Part shown: positions 7,625 to 14,108 of the stretch, one piece after another
Position numbering within the stretch: the first letter of the stretch is position 1
How the letters are laid out: each line of letters begins with the position of its first letter
DNA from: CAYVFC01 sp964450715
GTDB lineage: Bacteria; Myxococcota_A; Polyangia; Polyangiales; JAFGIB01
Assembly: GCA_964450715.1 (NCBI GenBank)
Contig: CAYVFC010000095.1
Location: 1-32,000 of the forward strand
Length of the DNA: 32,000 nt
Direction of reading: 5' to 3'
Notes under the pieces: model-generated
Told to the model about the DNA's origin: nothing
The model's database searches: none
The model's input: the letters and a program-made list of their open reading frames with translations, nothing else
Made by a program: the position numbers and the translations under genes

Positions 7625-7653
7625 ATACTTTCACATACGCTTTCGTATGTCAA
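7625..7653 (-). promoter_or_regulatory. Promoter and palindromic operator of the acyl-CoA dehydrogenase operon
   Basis: On the minus strand TTGACA (7648-7653) is followed after exactly 17 bp by AAGTAT (7625-7630), a good housekeeping-sigma promoter. A perfect palindrome lies across the -35 box and spacer: ACATACG (7633-7639), four bases, CGTATGT (7644-7650). A repressor bound there would block RNA polymerase. TetR- or GntR-type repressors sensing acyl-CoA commonly control acyl-CoA dehydrogenase genes, but no regulator gene is present in the window. Predicted transcription start is near 7618, giving a leader of about 200 nt to ATG 7417. Confidence 0.65.
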
Positions 7654-7952
7654 CAGCTGGTTATAAAAACTTAATGCTGTAATTGCGAACACTTAAGCAA
7701 TAGCTGTCTGAACGCGTCGCGCGTACTCGACTCGGGCCGCCCCTGCCCGCTCCTGCCGCAGACCTTCCGCTCATGCCTTGAAGCGCCTCCCCAGCCGAAC
7801 CAGACAATATCGTCATAGGTGCCCGGCCCGGCTTGCCAACTCTGGCCTAGCGGACGGATCTGCAAATCGACAGAACACGACTTCGGCCGAATTCGTCGCG
7901 AAACCTGGCGGATACCGTCTTTCCGGAGCCATCGATCCGTCCGCGGCTCGCC

Positions 7953-7967
7953 TGGCACGCGACTTGC
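7953..7967 (+). promoter_or_regulatory. Sigma-54-type (-24/-12) promoter
   Basis: TGGCACGCGACTTGC matches the sigma-54 consensus TGGCAC-N5-TTGC at every fixed position, with GG at 7954-7955 and GC at 7966-7967. The bases between 7654 and 7952 hold no convincing gene. Expected transcription start is about 7979, only a few bases before ATG 7982 of the small ORF, so that ORF would be almost leaderless if this promoter serves it. No activator-binding repeats were identified upstream. Confidence 0.55.
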
Positions 7968-7981
7968 GAAAAGAAGACGGT

Positions 7982-8179
7982 ATGCATTTACTCGATCGCA
8001 TATGGTTGTGGGCGGAGGGCCAGATCATCGCCGAACCAGAGATCGATCCCGCCACGGTCGAACAGCAGCTCGTGATCGACGTATCCGGCCACGATCGCTT
8101 GGGCTTCCACATCGGCTTAACCCGCACCTGCCACGGCTGGGGCGGCGCGTTTGCCGTGGATTCGGTCATCGCCCGATGA
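7982..8179 (+). CDS. Small unknown protein downstream of sigma-54-type promoter
   Basis: A possible 65-residue protein beginning MHLLDRIWLWAEGQ and ending in a Gly/His-containing segment, LGFHIGLTRTCHGWGGAFAVD. I do not recognise a family. No signal peptide or membrane segment is evident. Support is modest: an AAGAAG stretch 5-10 bases before the ATG, a perfect-looking sigma-54 site 15 nt upstream, and a stop 11 nt before the end of the convergent gene. The frame extends upstream to 7778, but that part is rich in Arg/Ser and unlikely to be translated. It may not be a real gene, since an ORF of similar length exists on the other strand. Confidence 0.35.
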   Translation: MHLLDRIWLWAEGQIIAEPEIDPATVEQQLVIDVSGHDRLGFHIGLTRTCHGWGGAFAVDSVIAR

Positions 8180-8190
8180 GGGAAGAGTCC

Positions 8191-9678
8191 CTAGCGCGCC
8201 CGCCCGGTGGCGTCCGGATCGACGCGCAGCGTCCGCTCGCCCAGATCAAAGGTGAGGCTGGTCTTGGCAAACAGCTCGTCGTCCGTCAGGTCCGCGAACC
8301 CCTTGCCCAGGGTGAGGTTGAGCCAGATACCCTCTGCAACAGCGGCGTCCACGCCGAAATCCGCCAGGTAGTAACCGTCGTCGCTCGGCCCGGCCGGCTC
8401 GTCGACCACCAGCCGATAGACGAACTCGGCCGAGAAGGCGAAGCGCTGCACCGCCAGCAACAGCCGCCCGCCCAGGTCGAACACCGAGCGCGCGTTGTCC
8501 CGGTCGAGCTGGTCGACCCGGAACCGCGCCATGGGAACCGCGCTCACCGTGTCCCCCAGGGCGGCGAGGGTCAGCCAGGTGGAGTAGGCCGACAGCTGTC
8601 CGTCACCCAGATCCTGCTCGGGAAAGGAGAAGGCGGTGGCAAAGGCGATGTCCGCGGCAAAGCCCCGCTTGCGCGTGCACTGCCGGGTGGCCTGCTCTAA
8701 CGCGCGGGAGCGCACCCGCTCCTTCAGCCATTGCTCTTTATAGCTCCGGGTCACCGGCTCGAAGCTCTGAAGCTGCTCACCCCCCGCCACCGCCGAGTCC
8801 ATGGCGCGCAGCTTTTCCCGGCTGACCGCCTCCAGATACTCGTCCTGCAGGGGCGTCAGCTGCGGGCAGGCGTGGCAACGGCTCTCGATGCCGGTGCGAA
8901 ACCCGGCGGCCAGGCTGGTGGCGCTGCTCTGTACGCCGGTCACCGGATCTGTCGCCCCGACCGTGGAGGTCGCCAGCGACAGGGTCAGGTTCTGGTAGAG
9001 CCTGGCGAAGAACCCCGAGTTGACGTAGTTCCGGTGGTTCAGCGTGGAATGCGAGGCGAGCCAGTAGGGCGAGAGATCGACCGCGAGGTTGAGGGGGACG
9101 GCCGGCCCGTCCCAGTCGTGCAGCGGCCGGGCGATGGTCAGCGAGAGGGGTGGCGAAGCGCTCGGCTTCTGTATCTCGCCGGGGGAAAGATCGAGGATCG
9201 AGAAAGCGATCGATCCCGGGGAGCGTACCCCGCTGTAGAGCGGCAAGCTGGGCGAGACATCGCCGGGAAGCGCATCGGAGACAAACCCGGGCTCCGCTTC
9301 GTCGTCCGGTCCTCCCCCGAACATCCCCAGGGTATCGGCCGGAGGCGCCATCTCCTGATTCGCTTGCCCGCTTTTTGATCCGCGATCGACCCGCAGGGCA
9401 TCGGACCCGGGTGGTTGCGACGCGTCCGCCTCCGATTCTGCCTCGGTCTCTGCCTCGTCGTCCGCTACCGCGTCCGCGTCCGCCGCGGCCTTTGCCTCGT
9501 CTTCTTCCGGACTTGCCTCCTGCTCGGGGTTCTCGGCGGCTGCCTTGTCAGCGGGCCCGGGTTCGCCCGGGGGCGCCTGCTGCGGCTTTTCGCCGGTTTC
9601 GGGTTTCTGGGCCAGCGAGGGGCCAGCGGCGACCAGCACCGCCAGCGCCGCGAGGAACGAAAACGAATCTCTCATCAT
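8191..9678 (-). CDS. Outer-membrane/periplasmic protein with acidic linker
   Basis: A 495-residue exported protein starting at ATG 9678 with AAGGGA eight bases upstream; the frame is open further back but without a plausible N-terminus. A signal peptide (FLAALAVLVAAGPSLAQ) is followed by about 100 residues rich in Ala, Glu, Asp and Pro (for example DADAVADDEAETEAESEADA). The rest looks like a beta-rich barrel or sandwich (LSLTIARPLHDW, FFARLYQNLTLSLATS, LTLGKGFADL). A central insert holds the only cysteines (CHAC, then C in TRQCTRKR) in a helical region. The C-terminus ends RTLRVDPDATGRAR rather than in an aromatic residue. No family recognised. Its domain order parallels the 3506-4585 protein. 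Confidence 0.6.
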   Translation of the reverse strand: MMRDSFSFLAALAVLVAAGPSLAQKPETGEKPQQAPPGEPGPADKAAAENPEQEASPEEDEAKAAADADAVADDEAETEAESEADASQPPGSDALRVDRGSKSGQANQEMAPPADTLGMFGGGPDDEAEPGFVSDALPGDVSPSLPLYSGVRSPGSIAFSILDLSPGEIQKPSASPPLSLTIARPLHDWDGPAVPLNLAVDLSPYWLASHSTLNHRNYVNSGFFARLYQNLTLSLATSTVGATDPVTGVQSSATSLAAGFRTGIESRCHACPQLTPLQDEYLEAVSREKLRAMDSAVAGGEQLQSFEPVTRSYKEQWLKERVRSRALEQATRQCTRKRGFAADIAFATAFSFPEQDLGDGQLSAYSTWLTLAALGDTVSAVPMARFRVDQLDRDNARSVFDLGGRLLLAVQRFAFSAEFVYRLVVDEPAGPSDDGYYLADFGVDAAVAEGIWLNLTLGKGFADLTDDELFAKTSLTFDLGERTLRVDPDATGRAR

Positions 9679-10017
9679 GTCAGGTTCCCTTGCCGAGGCG
9701 TGTCTCATTGCCGCGAGTCCAGCTCGCGGGCTCGTGCCGATGGTACCACCCCTGGGGCCCGCGGACATCGCCGCTTTGTACCGGACCAGCCGAGCGTACA
9801 TTCGGCCCCGGCGTCCGCAACCCCCGGGACCGATGCGTCTGCAAAGATCTACTGACTTTCTCTTCTACCAAAGGAGCGCGACGGCCCCGGATGCAAGGCG
9901 CGACGCCGAGGAATATTGGGGATATTTCGAGGAGGAGCAACGCAGCAGCCGGGGCCGTCCCGCCCGAAAGATGGATGAGTTGTTTTGTCACGGACGCTAA
10001 GACAATCAGCGGGACGG
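9679..10017. other. Gap between two envelope genes
   Basis: About 340 bases without a convincing gene, apart from the palindromic element at 9881-9958. ORFs crossing it on both strands are read through that element and have no recognisable protein features. Confidence 0.5.
9881..9958. repeat. 78-bp palindrome-bounded element
   Basis: Perfect 10-bp arms ACGGCCCCGG (9881-9890) and CCGGGGCCGT (9949-9958) enclose a 58-bp core. The core contains GCAAGGCGCGACGCCGAGG, an AATATTGGGGATATT inner foldback and GAGGAGCAACGCAGC. From memory, elements with a CAAGGCGCG...GCAACGCAGC core are common dispersed repeats in proteobacterial and environmental genomes. The core is more AT-rich in the centre than the flanks. 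It is probably an interspersed structured repeat rather than part of a gene. Confidence 0.55.
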
Positions 10018-10584
10018 TTACTCGCCTCCAGTACCCCCGTCGCCTCCAGTTTCCCCGTCGCCTCCAGCGCCGCTGTCACCGTCACCGCCGTCGCCTCCGG
10101 TACCGCCGTCGCCTCCGGTACCACCGTCGCCGCCGGTACCGCTGTCACCGCCCGTACCGCTGTCGCCCCCGTTTCCGCCGCCACCGCCGCCTCCGGTGCC
10201 ACCAGCACCGCCTCCGGCAAAGCCGCCGAAACCTCCAAAACCGCCAAAGCCGCCGAAACCGCCTGCGGAGCTTCCGTCGTATTGGCCGGAGTCAAGGGTC
10301 GTGGTGCCGCCATAGCCGCCAAATCCCGCCCGCGCGCTCGCATCGTGGATGCCGCTGTCCATGGATGAGCTGCCGCCGGAGCTTCCGCTATACCCTCCCG
10401 ACCCGCTGGTGCCGGTTCCCGAGTAGCCCCCGGAGCTTCCGCCGTAACCTCCGCTACCCGAGGCGCCGTAATAGTCGCCACCGCTTCCGGCGCTCTCCGC
10501 CGCTCCATCGTCGTCATCGCCGCCGCAGCCAGCACCGAGAGCTGGCAACAGCACGATAAAAGAGATCGCTGCCATCGTACGCAT
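10018..10584 (-). CDS. Glycine-rich lipoprotein
   Basis: A 188-residue lipoprotein with an excellent ribosome-binding site (GGAGGAGGT, 5 nt before ATG 10584). The signal peptide ends in lipobox ALGAGC, and DDDD follows soon after the lipidated cysteine. The rest is almost entirely Gly with Ser, Asp, Thr, Tyr and Phe: GSGGYGGSSGGYSG near the start, four FGG repeats in the middle, and GGDSGTGG/GGDGGTGG units to the end. The underlying DNA forms 18-bp and 9-bp tandem repeats at about 10021-10265, prone to slippage. Such Gly-Asp tails suggest a flexible, possibly calcium-binding surface chain. No enzyme domain is present. The stop lies only after GGTGGE, so the repeat tract runs to the very end. 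Confidence 0.75.
   Translation of the reverse strand: MRTMAAISFIVLLPALGAGCGGDDDDGAAESAGSGGDYYGASGSGGYGGSSGGYSGTGTSGSGGYSGSSGGSSSMDSGIHDASARAGFGGYGGTTTLDSGQYDGSSAGGFGGFGGFGGFGGFAGGGAGGTGGGGGGGNGGDSGTGGDSGTGGDGGTGGDGGTGGDGGDGDSGAGGDGETGGDGGTGGE
10021..10265. repeat. In-gene tandem repeats (18-bp and 9-bp units)
   Basis: On the plus strand, units such as CCGCCGTCGCCTCCGGTA recur with variation from 10021 to about 10200, followed by a 9-bp CCGCCAAAG-like array at about 10218-10264. They encode the Gly/Asp/Thr and FGG repeats of the lipoprotein. The repeat length is a multiple of three, so copy-number change would keep the frame. Confidence 0.6.
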
Positions 10585-10709
10585 GAAGACCTCCTCCGCC
10601 GATTCGCAGGTTGCCGCAAAGCCCGAGTTGCTACGATAGCCACAGTACGCAAATTGCACTACCCCTGAATGGAGACCGTTCTGCGAAAAATCGTGGCTTC
10701 CGGTACCGG

Positions 10710-10734
10710 CCGGTCGTGGCTAGAAATCGACCGG
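10710..10734. repeat. Small inverted repeat between divergent lipoprotein genes
   Basis: CCGGTCG (10710-10716) and CGACCGG (10728-10734) form a 7-bp stem, with more imperfect CCGG-rich pairing outside. It lies between divergent lipoprotein genes, upstream of both. It could be an operator or a chance GC-rich pairing. Confidence 0.3.
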
Positions 10735-10776
10735 TAGCCGGACCGGATAGGGCTGGAGGTCGGGATCGACCGGGGT

Positions 10777-10782
10777 TATGAT
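10777..10782 (+). promoter_or_regulatory. Possible -10 box for the eight-cysteine lipoprotein
   Basis: TATGAT lies 24 nt before ATG 10807, and GGAAAGGGGAAG between them is a good ribosome-binding site. The -35 region is poor. Confidence 0.35.
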
Positions 10783-10806
10783 GCTTCACCGGAAAGGGGA
10801 AGAAAC

Positions 10807-11109
10807 ATGAGACTCGTACTGGTATCGATACTTCTGGCGATTGGCCTTAGCGTAGCGGGCTGCGGCGGCGACGAGGGCGACGAGGGGACGCTCTACTGCT
10901 GCGCGGTGGATACCCTCTGCGACTTGGGCAGCGGGCTGTACAACCCGTGCCTGATGGACAAGGCCGTGCTGGATGCGGCCAACTCGGGCAAGGAGAGCAA
11001 CTGTAAAAAGATGCTCGATTCCGAGGATCTGGACGTTCACCTGTACGACTGCTCGCAGCGCGCCGACTGCTACTATACCGAACAGGACGCCCTGGCGGCC
11101 TGCCGGTAG
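10807..11109 (+). CDS. Small eight-cysteine lipoprotein
   Basis: A 100-residue lipoprotein whose signal peptide ends in lipobox SVAGC, followed by acidic GGDEGDEG. The mature domain of about 75 residues contains eight further cysteines (YCC, TLC, NPC, SNC, YDC, ADC and AAC), enough for four disulfides, which suits a periplasmic or surface-exposed compact domain. I do not recognise a named family; small Cys-rich lipoproteins of this type are frequent in Myxococcota. The start is well supported by AGGGGAAG upstream. It is divergent from the Gly-rich lipoprotein and convergent with the epimerase-family gene. Confidence 0.75.
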   Translation: MRLVLVSILLAIGLSVAGCGGDEGDEGTLYCCAVDTLCDLGSGLYNPCLMDKAVLDAANSGKESNCKKMLDSEDLDVHLYDCSQRADCYYTEQDALAACR

Positions 11110-11124
11110 TCCACCCGCAACGCC

Positions 11125-11148
11125 CCGACAACGATGGCCGATCGTCGG
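11125..11148. terminator. Weak hairpin between convergent genes
   Basis: ATCGTCGG (11141-11148) can pair with CCGAC...CGAT (11125-11134) with a small bulge. There is no T-tract, so a role as terminator is only possible. Confidence 0.25.
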
Positions 11149-11179
11149 TCCCACCTAGCCCGGCCTCCCCTTTTGCGGC

Positions 11180-12103
11180 CTACATCGATCGAATGAAAGC
11201 TCGGAACGCCTCCCGGGTGTCGAGCACGGGCTCCCAGCCCAGTTGCTCGCGCGCCTTGGCCGTATCCATGATCGCCGGGTAGCGGAATATCTCCACCCAT
11301 CCCGGGTGAAGCTGCTTGGCGAGCCCCATCTTCCACATCCATCTCGTGGCCGCCAGCGCGAAGCCGAAACGCAGGACTACGGTCTTCTTGCCCATCTCCC
11401 GCGCCAGGTCGTCGAGCGTCATCTGTCCCTCGCCGGCCAGGTTGAAGGCTCCGCGTACCGGCTTCTTCAGCGCCAGCATGATTGCGGAGGCCACGTCCTC
11501 GTCCCAGACGAACTGCATGCCCGAGCCCACCCCCTTGAAGGTAACTACCGCCTTGCCGGAGACGATCTCTCGCATGACGTTGTCGAGCTTCGGGCCCAGG
11601 AAGATGCAGGGGCGCAGCCGCGTGATCCACATGTCCGGGTGCTCCCGTTCGAAGCTGTCGAGCCAGTTCTCCACGATGGCCTTGGTCCGGGCGTAGTAAA
11701 AGCTCGGCATGGGCCGGATGTACCAGTCCTCCTTGATCAGGGGCGGGTTGTCCGGCCAGGCGCCGTAGGCTGCCACGCTGGAGGTGTAGACCACCTTCTG
11801 GATACCCAGCTCGGCCGCCGCCCTCAGCACGTTCTTGGTGCCGAATACGTTGATCGAATCGGTCTCCCCCTCGCTCTTGATCGGCATTACGATGAAGGCC
11901 AGGTGCACTAGGGCGTCGCAGCCCTGTAGCGCCTCCTTGATGGCGGGCGAGCGCACATCGCTGCGGACGAAGCTGAGCTTGCCCGAGGCGGGCGGCTCGC
12001 CCACGTCGATCCCCACGATCGACTCGATCTCGGGGTCGCTCTCCAGCAGCGGCAGCAGCACCTTTCCCAGGTATCCACTGATCCCGGTGACCGCGACTTT
12101 CAT
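11180..12103 (-). CDS. NAD-dependent epimerase/dehydratase family protein (extended SDR)
   Basis: A 307-residue cytosolic oxidoreductase-type protein. The nucleotide-binding motif TGISGYLG is at 6-13, an acidic residue after beta-2 (GIDVG) suggests NAD(H) preference, and YTSS (106-109) plus Tyr137-x3-Lys141 form the active site. Extended SDRs of this group act on nucleotide sugars, sterols or related alcohols. The substrate is not evident; no sugar-biosynthesis gene is adjacent. GGAGG lies a few bases before ATG 12103. Without the foldback element at 12124-12311 this gene would follow the upstream SDR gene by about 16 nt, so the two were probably one operon. Confidence 0.85.
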   Translation of the reverse strand: MKVAVTGISGYLGKVLLPLLESDPEIESIVGIDVGEPPASGKLSFVRSDVRSPAIKEALQGCDALVHLAFIVMPIKSEGETDSINVFGTKNVLRAAAELGIQKVVYTSSVAAYGAWPDNPPLIKEDWYIRPMPSFYYARTKAIVENWLDSFEREHPDMWITRLRPCIFLGPKLDNVMREIVSGKAVVTFKGVGSGMQFVWDEDVASAIMLALKKPVRGAFNLAGEGQMTLDDLAREMGKKTVVLRFGFALAATRWMWKMGLAKQLHPGWVEIFRYPAIMDTAKAREQLGWEPVLDTREAFRAFIRSM

Positions 12104-12117
12104 CCTCGACCTCCTCT

Positions 12118-12317
12118 GTTCACCTCAATGTTGCAAAAAACGTCGAGCAGAAACGCCCGAGAGTGCGTGAGATGCGCGCGCGCGGAGGTTATTCTGGGCC
12201 GCAGCATAGTCCACCCTATGTGAGGTCCAGAAGAACCGAGCACGCGCGCAGATCGCGTGCTCTCGGGCGAGCGCAAGCGGTTTTATGCCGACGTTTGTTT
12301 GCAACATTGAGGTTCAC
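12118..12317. mobile_element. 188-bp MITE-like foldback element with target-site duplication
   Basis: Terminal inverted repeats CCTCAATGTTGCAAA (12123-12137) and TTTGCAACATTGAGG (12298-12312) match over 15 bp and continue imperfectly to ACGTCG (12145) and CGACGT (from 12289). The direct repeat GTTCAC flanks both sides (12118-12123 and 12312-12317), sharing one base with each terminal repeat; this looks like a 5-6 bp target-site duplication. Inner arms CGCCCGAGAG (12154-12163) and CTCTCGGGCG (12260-12269) pair again, so the whole element can fold into one long stem. No transposase gene lies within it, so it is non-autonomous. Removing it and one GTTCAC restores a tight operon. Confidence 0.8.
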
Positions 12318-13153
12318 ATGCGACGGAGAAAGGCCCGCAGCGACTCGCGCATCCCCAGGCCGTAGAGCACGCGGCTGGCCTTGTGGGCCAGGTCGAGCGC
12401 CACCGTCTCCGGACAGATCAGCACCACCCCCTTGTTCTTCTCCACGGCCGAGACCACCGCCGCGGCCACCCGGTCCGGCGTGTAGTTGCGCCATACGTAC
12501 GCGCCGTCAATCATCTGCATCAGCTCCTCCGAGGACACGCGCTCGGTTCGCGTGGTCATCTTCGCCGTCTTGGTGATATTGGTGGTGACCACACCCGGAC
12601 AGATGGCTGAAACGCCGATGCCGTGCAGGCTGGCTTCGGCTCGCAACGACTCGGAGAGCCCCAGCACGGCGTGCTTGGTCGTGCAATAGGGCACCATCAG
12701 CGGCAGCGGCACCAGCCCGGCCGCCGAGGAGAGGTTGACAATGTGCCCGCCGCCGCCCTGCGCGATCATGCGCGGATAGAAGAAGTGGCAGCCGTAGATC
12801 ACCCCCCATAGGTTGATCCCCACGATCCGACGCCAGTCGTCGAGCGAGGTCTCGTCCAGGCGCCCTCCCATGCCGATACCGGCGTTGTTGCAGAGCACGT
12901 CCACCCTGCCGGCTTCGGCGTATACCTGGTTGCAGAAGCGCTCGACCTGCTCGGCCGCCGACACGTCCACCGTGCGTACCATTACCGTGCAACCGCCACC
13001 CTCTAGCTCACCCTTGACCTCCTGTAGCCCCTGCTCGTCGATATCGGAAAGGGCCAGCCTGGCACCGCGAGCGCCGAAAGCCCGGGCGATCTCCCGGCCG
13101 ATGCCGCTGGCCGCCCCGGTCACCACCACTACCTTGCCGTTGAAATCGTTCAT
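12314..13153 (-). CDS. Classical short-chain dehydrogenase/reductase
   Basis: A 279-residue SDR that starts at ATG 13153 with GGAGGAAGAG immediately before it; the frame is open further back but without SDR sequence. Cofactor motif TGAASGIG is at 12-19, NNAG at 89-92, catalytic Ser142 or Ser143 in NLSSAAG, and Tyr156-x3-Lys160. The Asp in LSDIDE after beta-2 favours NAD(H). It reduces or oxidises a hydroxyl/keto group of an unknown substrate. The C-terminal 50 residues (VLICPETVALDLAHKASRVLYGLG) are hydrophobic and resemble SDRs that sit on membranes. Its last codons overlap the GTTCAC duplication of the MITE-like element, which leaves its TGA stop intact. Confidence 0.87.
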   Translation of the reverse strand: MNDFNGKVVVVTGAASGIGREIARAFGARGARLALSDIDEQGLQEVKGELEGGGCTVMVRTVDVSAAEQVERFCNQVYAEAGRVDVLCNNAGIGMGGRLDETSLDDWRRIVGINLWGVIYGCHFFYPRMIAQGGGGHIVNLSSAAGLVPLPLMVPYCTTKHAVLGLSESLRAEASLHGIGVSAICPGVVTTNITKTAKMTTRTERVSSEELMQMIDGAYVWRNYTPDRVAAAVVSAVEKNKGVVLICPETVALDLAHKASRVLYGLGMRESLRAFLRRM

Positions 13154-13322
13154 CTCTTCCTCCGGATCACAGACTCGATGTAGCATCGGCCGAAAGCAAA
13201 CCCAAGCCACTTTCCGCTTTCCGCCCGGAGCGCTTTCGATTGCCGCTCCTTGGTCGCGGACGACGTCCGGGCGATCGCCCCTCTTGCCCGGCGGCCAGAG
13301 GCCGTGCCATGCTCCGAACGCC

Positions 13323-14108
13323 ATGAGAAACCTACCCGTTTTCATCTGGCTGGGGTTGCTGGCCGTCGTCTGCGGAGGCTGCACCTTCGAACAGCGAACC
13401 ACCGCTCTTCACATGGTCTACCAGGACCGGCCGGACATGGTGGAGCAGCGGCCCGAGAACGTGTGGACCATACGCGTGCTGGAAGCGCTGATCCCGCAAA
13501 CCAAGCAGGCCGGCCTGCCCTGGGACGAGGACGAATCCGGTCCCGATCCGTTTATACGGCTCTATGTGGACGATCGGTTGATTTGGGAATCGGCGCCGAT
13601 CCACAATAGCTACTCGCCGCAGTGGAACGCCGCCGTGCCCCGCAACGTACTGGTCAAGCGCGACGCCCGCTTCAAGCTCGAGGTCTGGGATCGGGACACG
13701 CCCGTCTCCGCCGATCCGATCGGCAGGCTGAAGAGCCTGGGTCTCCCGCCGCTGGCGCAGCCGGACGCGATCGCCAGGCTGACCCTGGACACCGGGGCGA
13801 TTCTCACCATCGTCGTATCGCCCCCCAGGGCGCACGAGGGCGTGGGCATCCTTAAATACGAAGTACATAACGAGTGCCTCTACGTACTCGAGGTCGAAGA
13901 GCGCTCTCCGGCGGGGCGGGCCGGCATCCGCAATGGCGACCACATCACCGGTATCGACGGCCTGCGGGTCTCCACCCTGAACTCGACCCAATCCGCCACC
14001 CTGCTCTCGCTCGCTGCCAAGCGCGGCTACCTGCTGGACGTTGCCGACGACACCGGACAGGAGCGCAAGGTCAGGTTGGACAGAGGCTATATCTGGCTGA
14101 CCATGTGA
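13323..14108 (+). CDS. Lipoprotein with C2 and PDZ domains
   Basis: A 261-residue lipoprotein (signal peptide ending VVCGGC, Cys20). Residues about 47-165 read as a C2 domain: DPFIRLYV (75-82) as the first calcium loop, NSYSPQWN (95-102) matching the usual N-x-x-x-P-x-W-N turn, and WDRDTPVSADPIG (122-134) as the third loop with Asp123, 125 and 131. Residues about 173-250 resemble a PDZ domain, with the VEERSPAGRAGIRNGDHITGI segment. C2 domains bind Ca2+ and phospholipid; PDZ domains bind C-termini. Together on a lipid anchor they suggest an envelope adaptor. No protease domain is present. CATGCT lies 9 nt before the ATG with no Shine-Dalgarno sequence. The stop overlaps the next start. Confidence 0.75.
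   Translation: MRNLPVFIWLGLLAVVCGGCTFEQRTTALHMVYQDRPDMVEQRPENVWTIRVLEALIPQTKQAGLPWDEDESGPDPFIRLYVDDRLIWESAPIHNSYSPQWNAAVPRNVLVKRDARFKLEVWDRDTPVSADPIGRLKSLGLPPLAQPDAIARLTLDTGAILTIVVSPPRAHEGVGILKYEVHNECLYVLEVEERSPAGRAGIRNGDHITGIDGLRVSTLNSTQSATLLSLAAKRGYLLDVADDTGQERKVRLDRGYIWLTM

Noticed and set aside
7671..7958. 95-residue minus-strand ORF upstream of the acyl-CoA dehydrogenase promoter
   Set aside because: Overlaps the upstream region and sigma-54 site, has no family features and no ribosome-binding site.
9833..10000. Possible 55-residue plus-strand ORF (MRLQRSTDF...)
   Set aside because: It is mostly the palindromic element at 9881-9958 read through; no ribosome-binding site.
10021..10265. 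Repeat array considered as CRISPR
   Set aside because: Repeats are contiguous, degenerate, coding and without spacers; no cas genes.
9849..10652. 267-residue minus-strand ORF overlapping the Gly-rich lipoprotein
   Set aside because: Ala/Thr/Val-rich frame-shifted reading of the tandem repeats; the lipoprotein frame has a signal peptide, lipobox and a strong ribosome-binding site.
13269..13280. Perfect palindrome GGGCGATCGCCC upstream of the C2-PDZ gene
   Set aside because: Short, fully GC/AT-symmetric 12-mer expected occasionally in GC-rich DNA; no second copy near a promoter.
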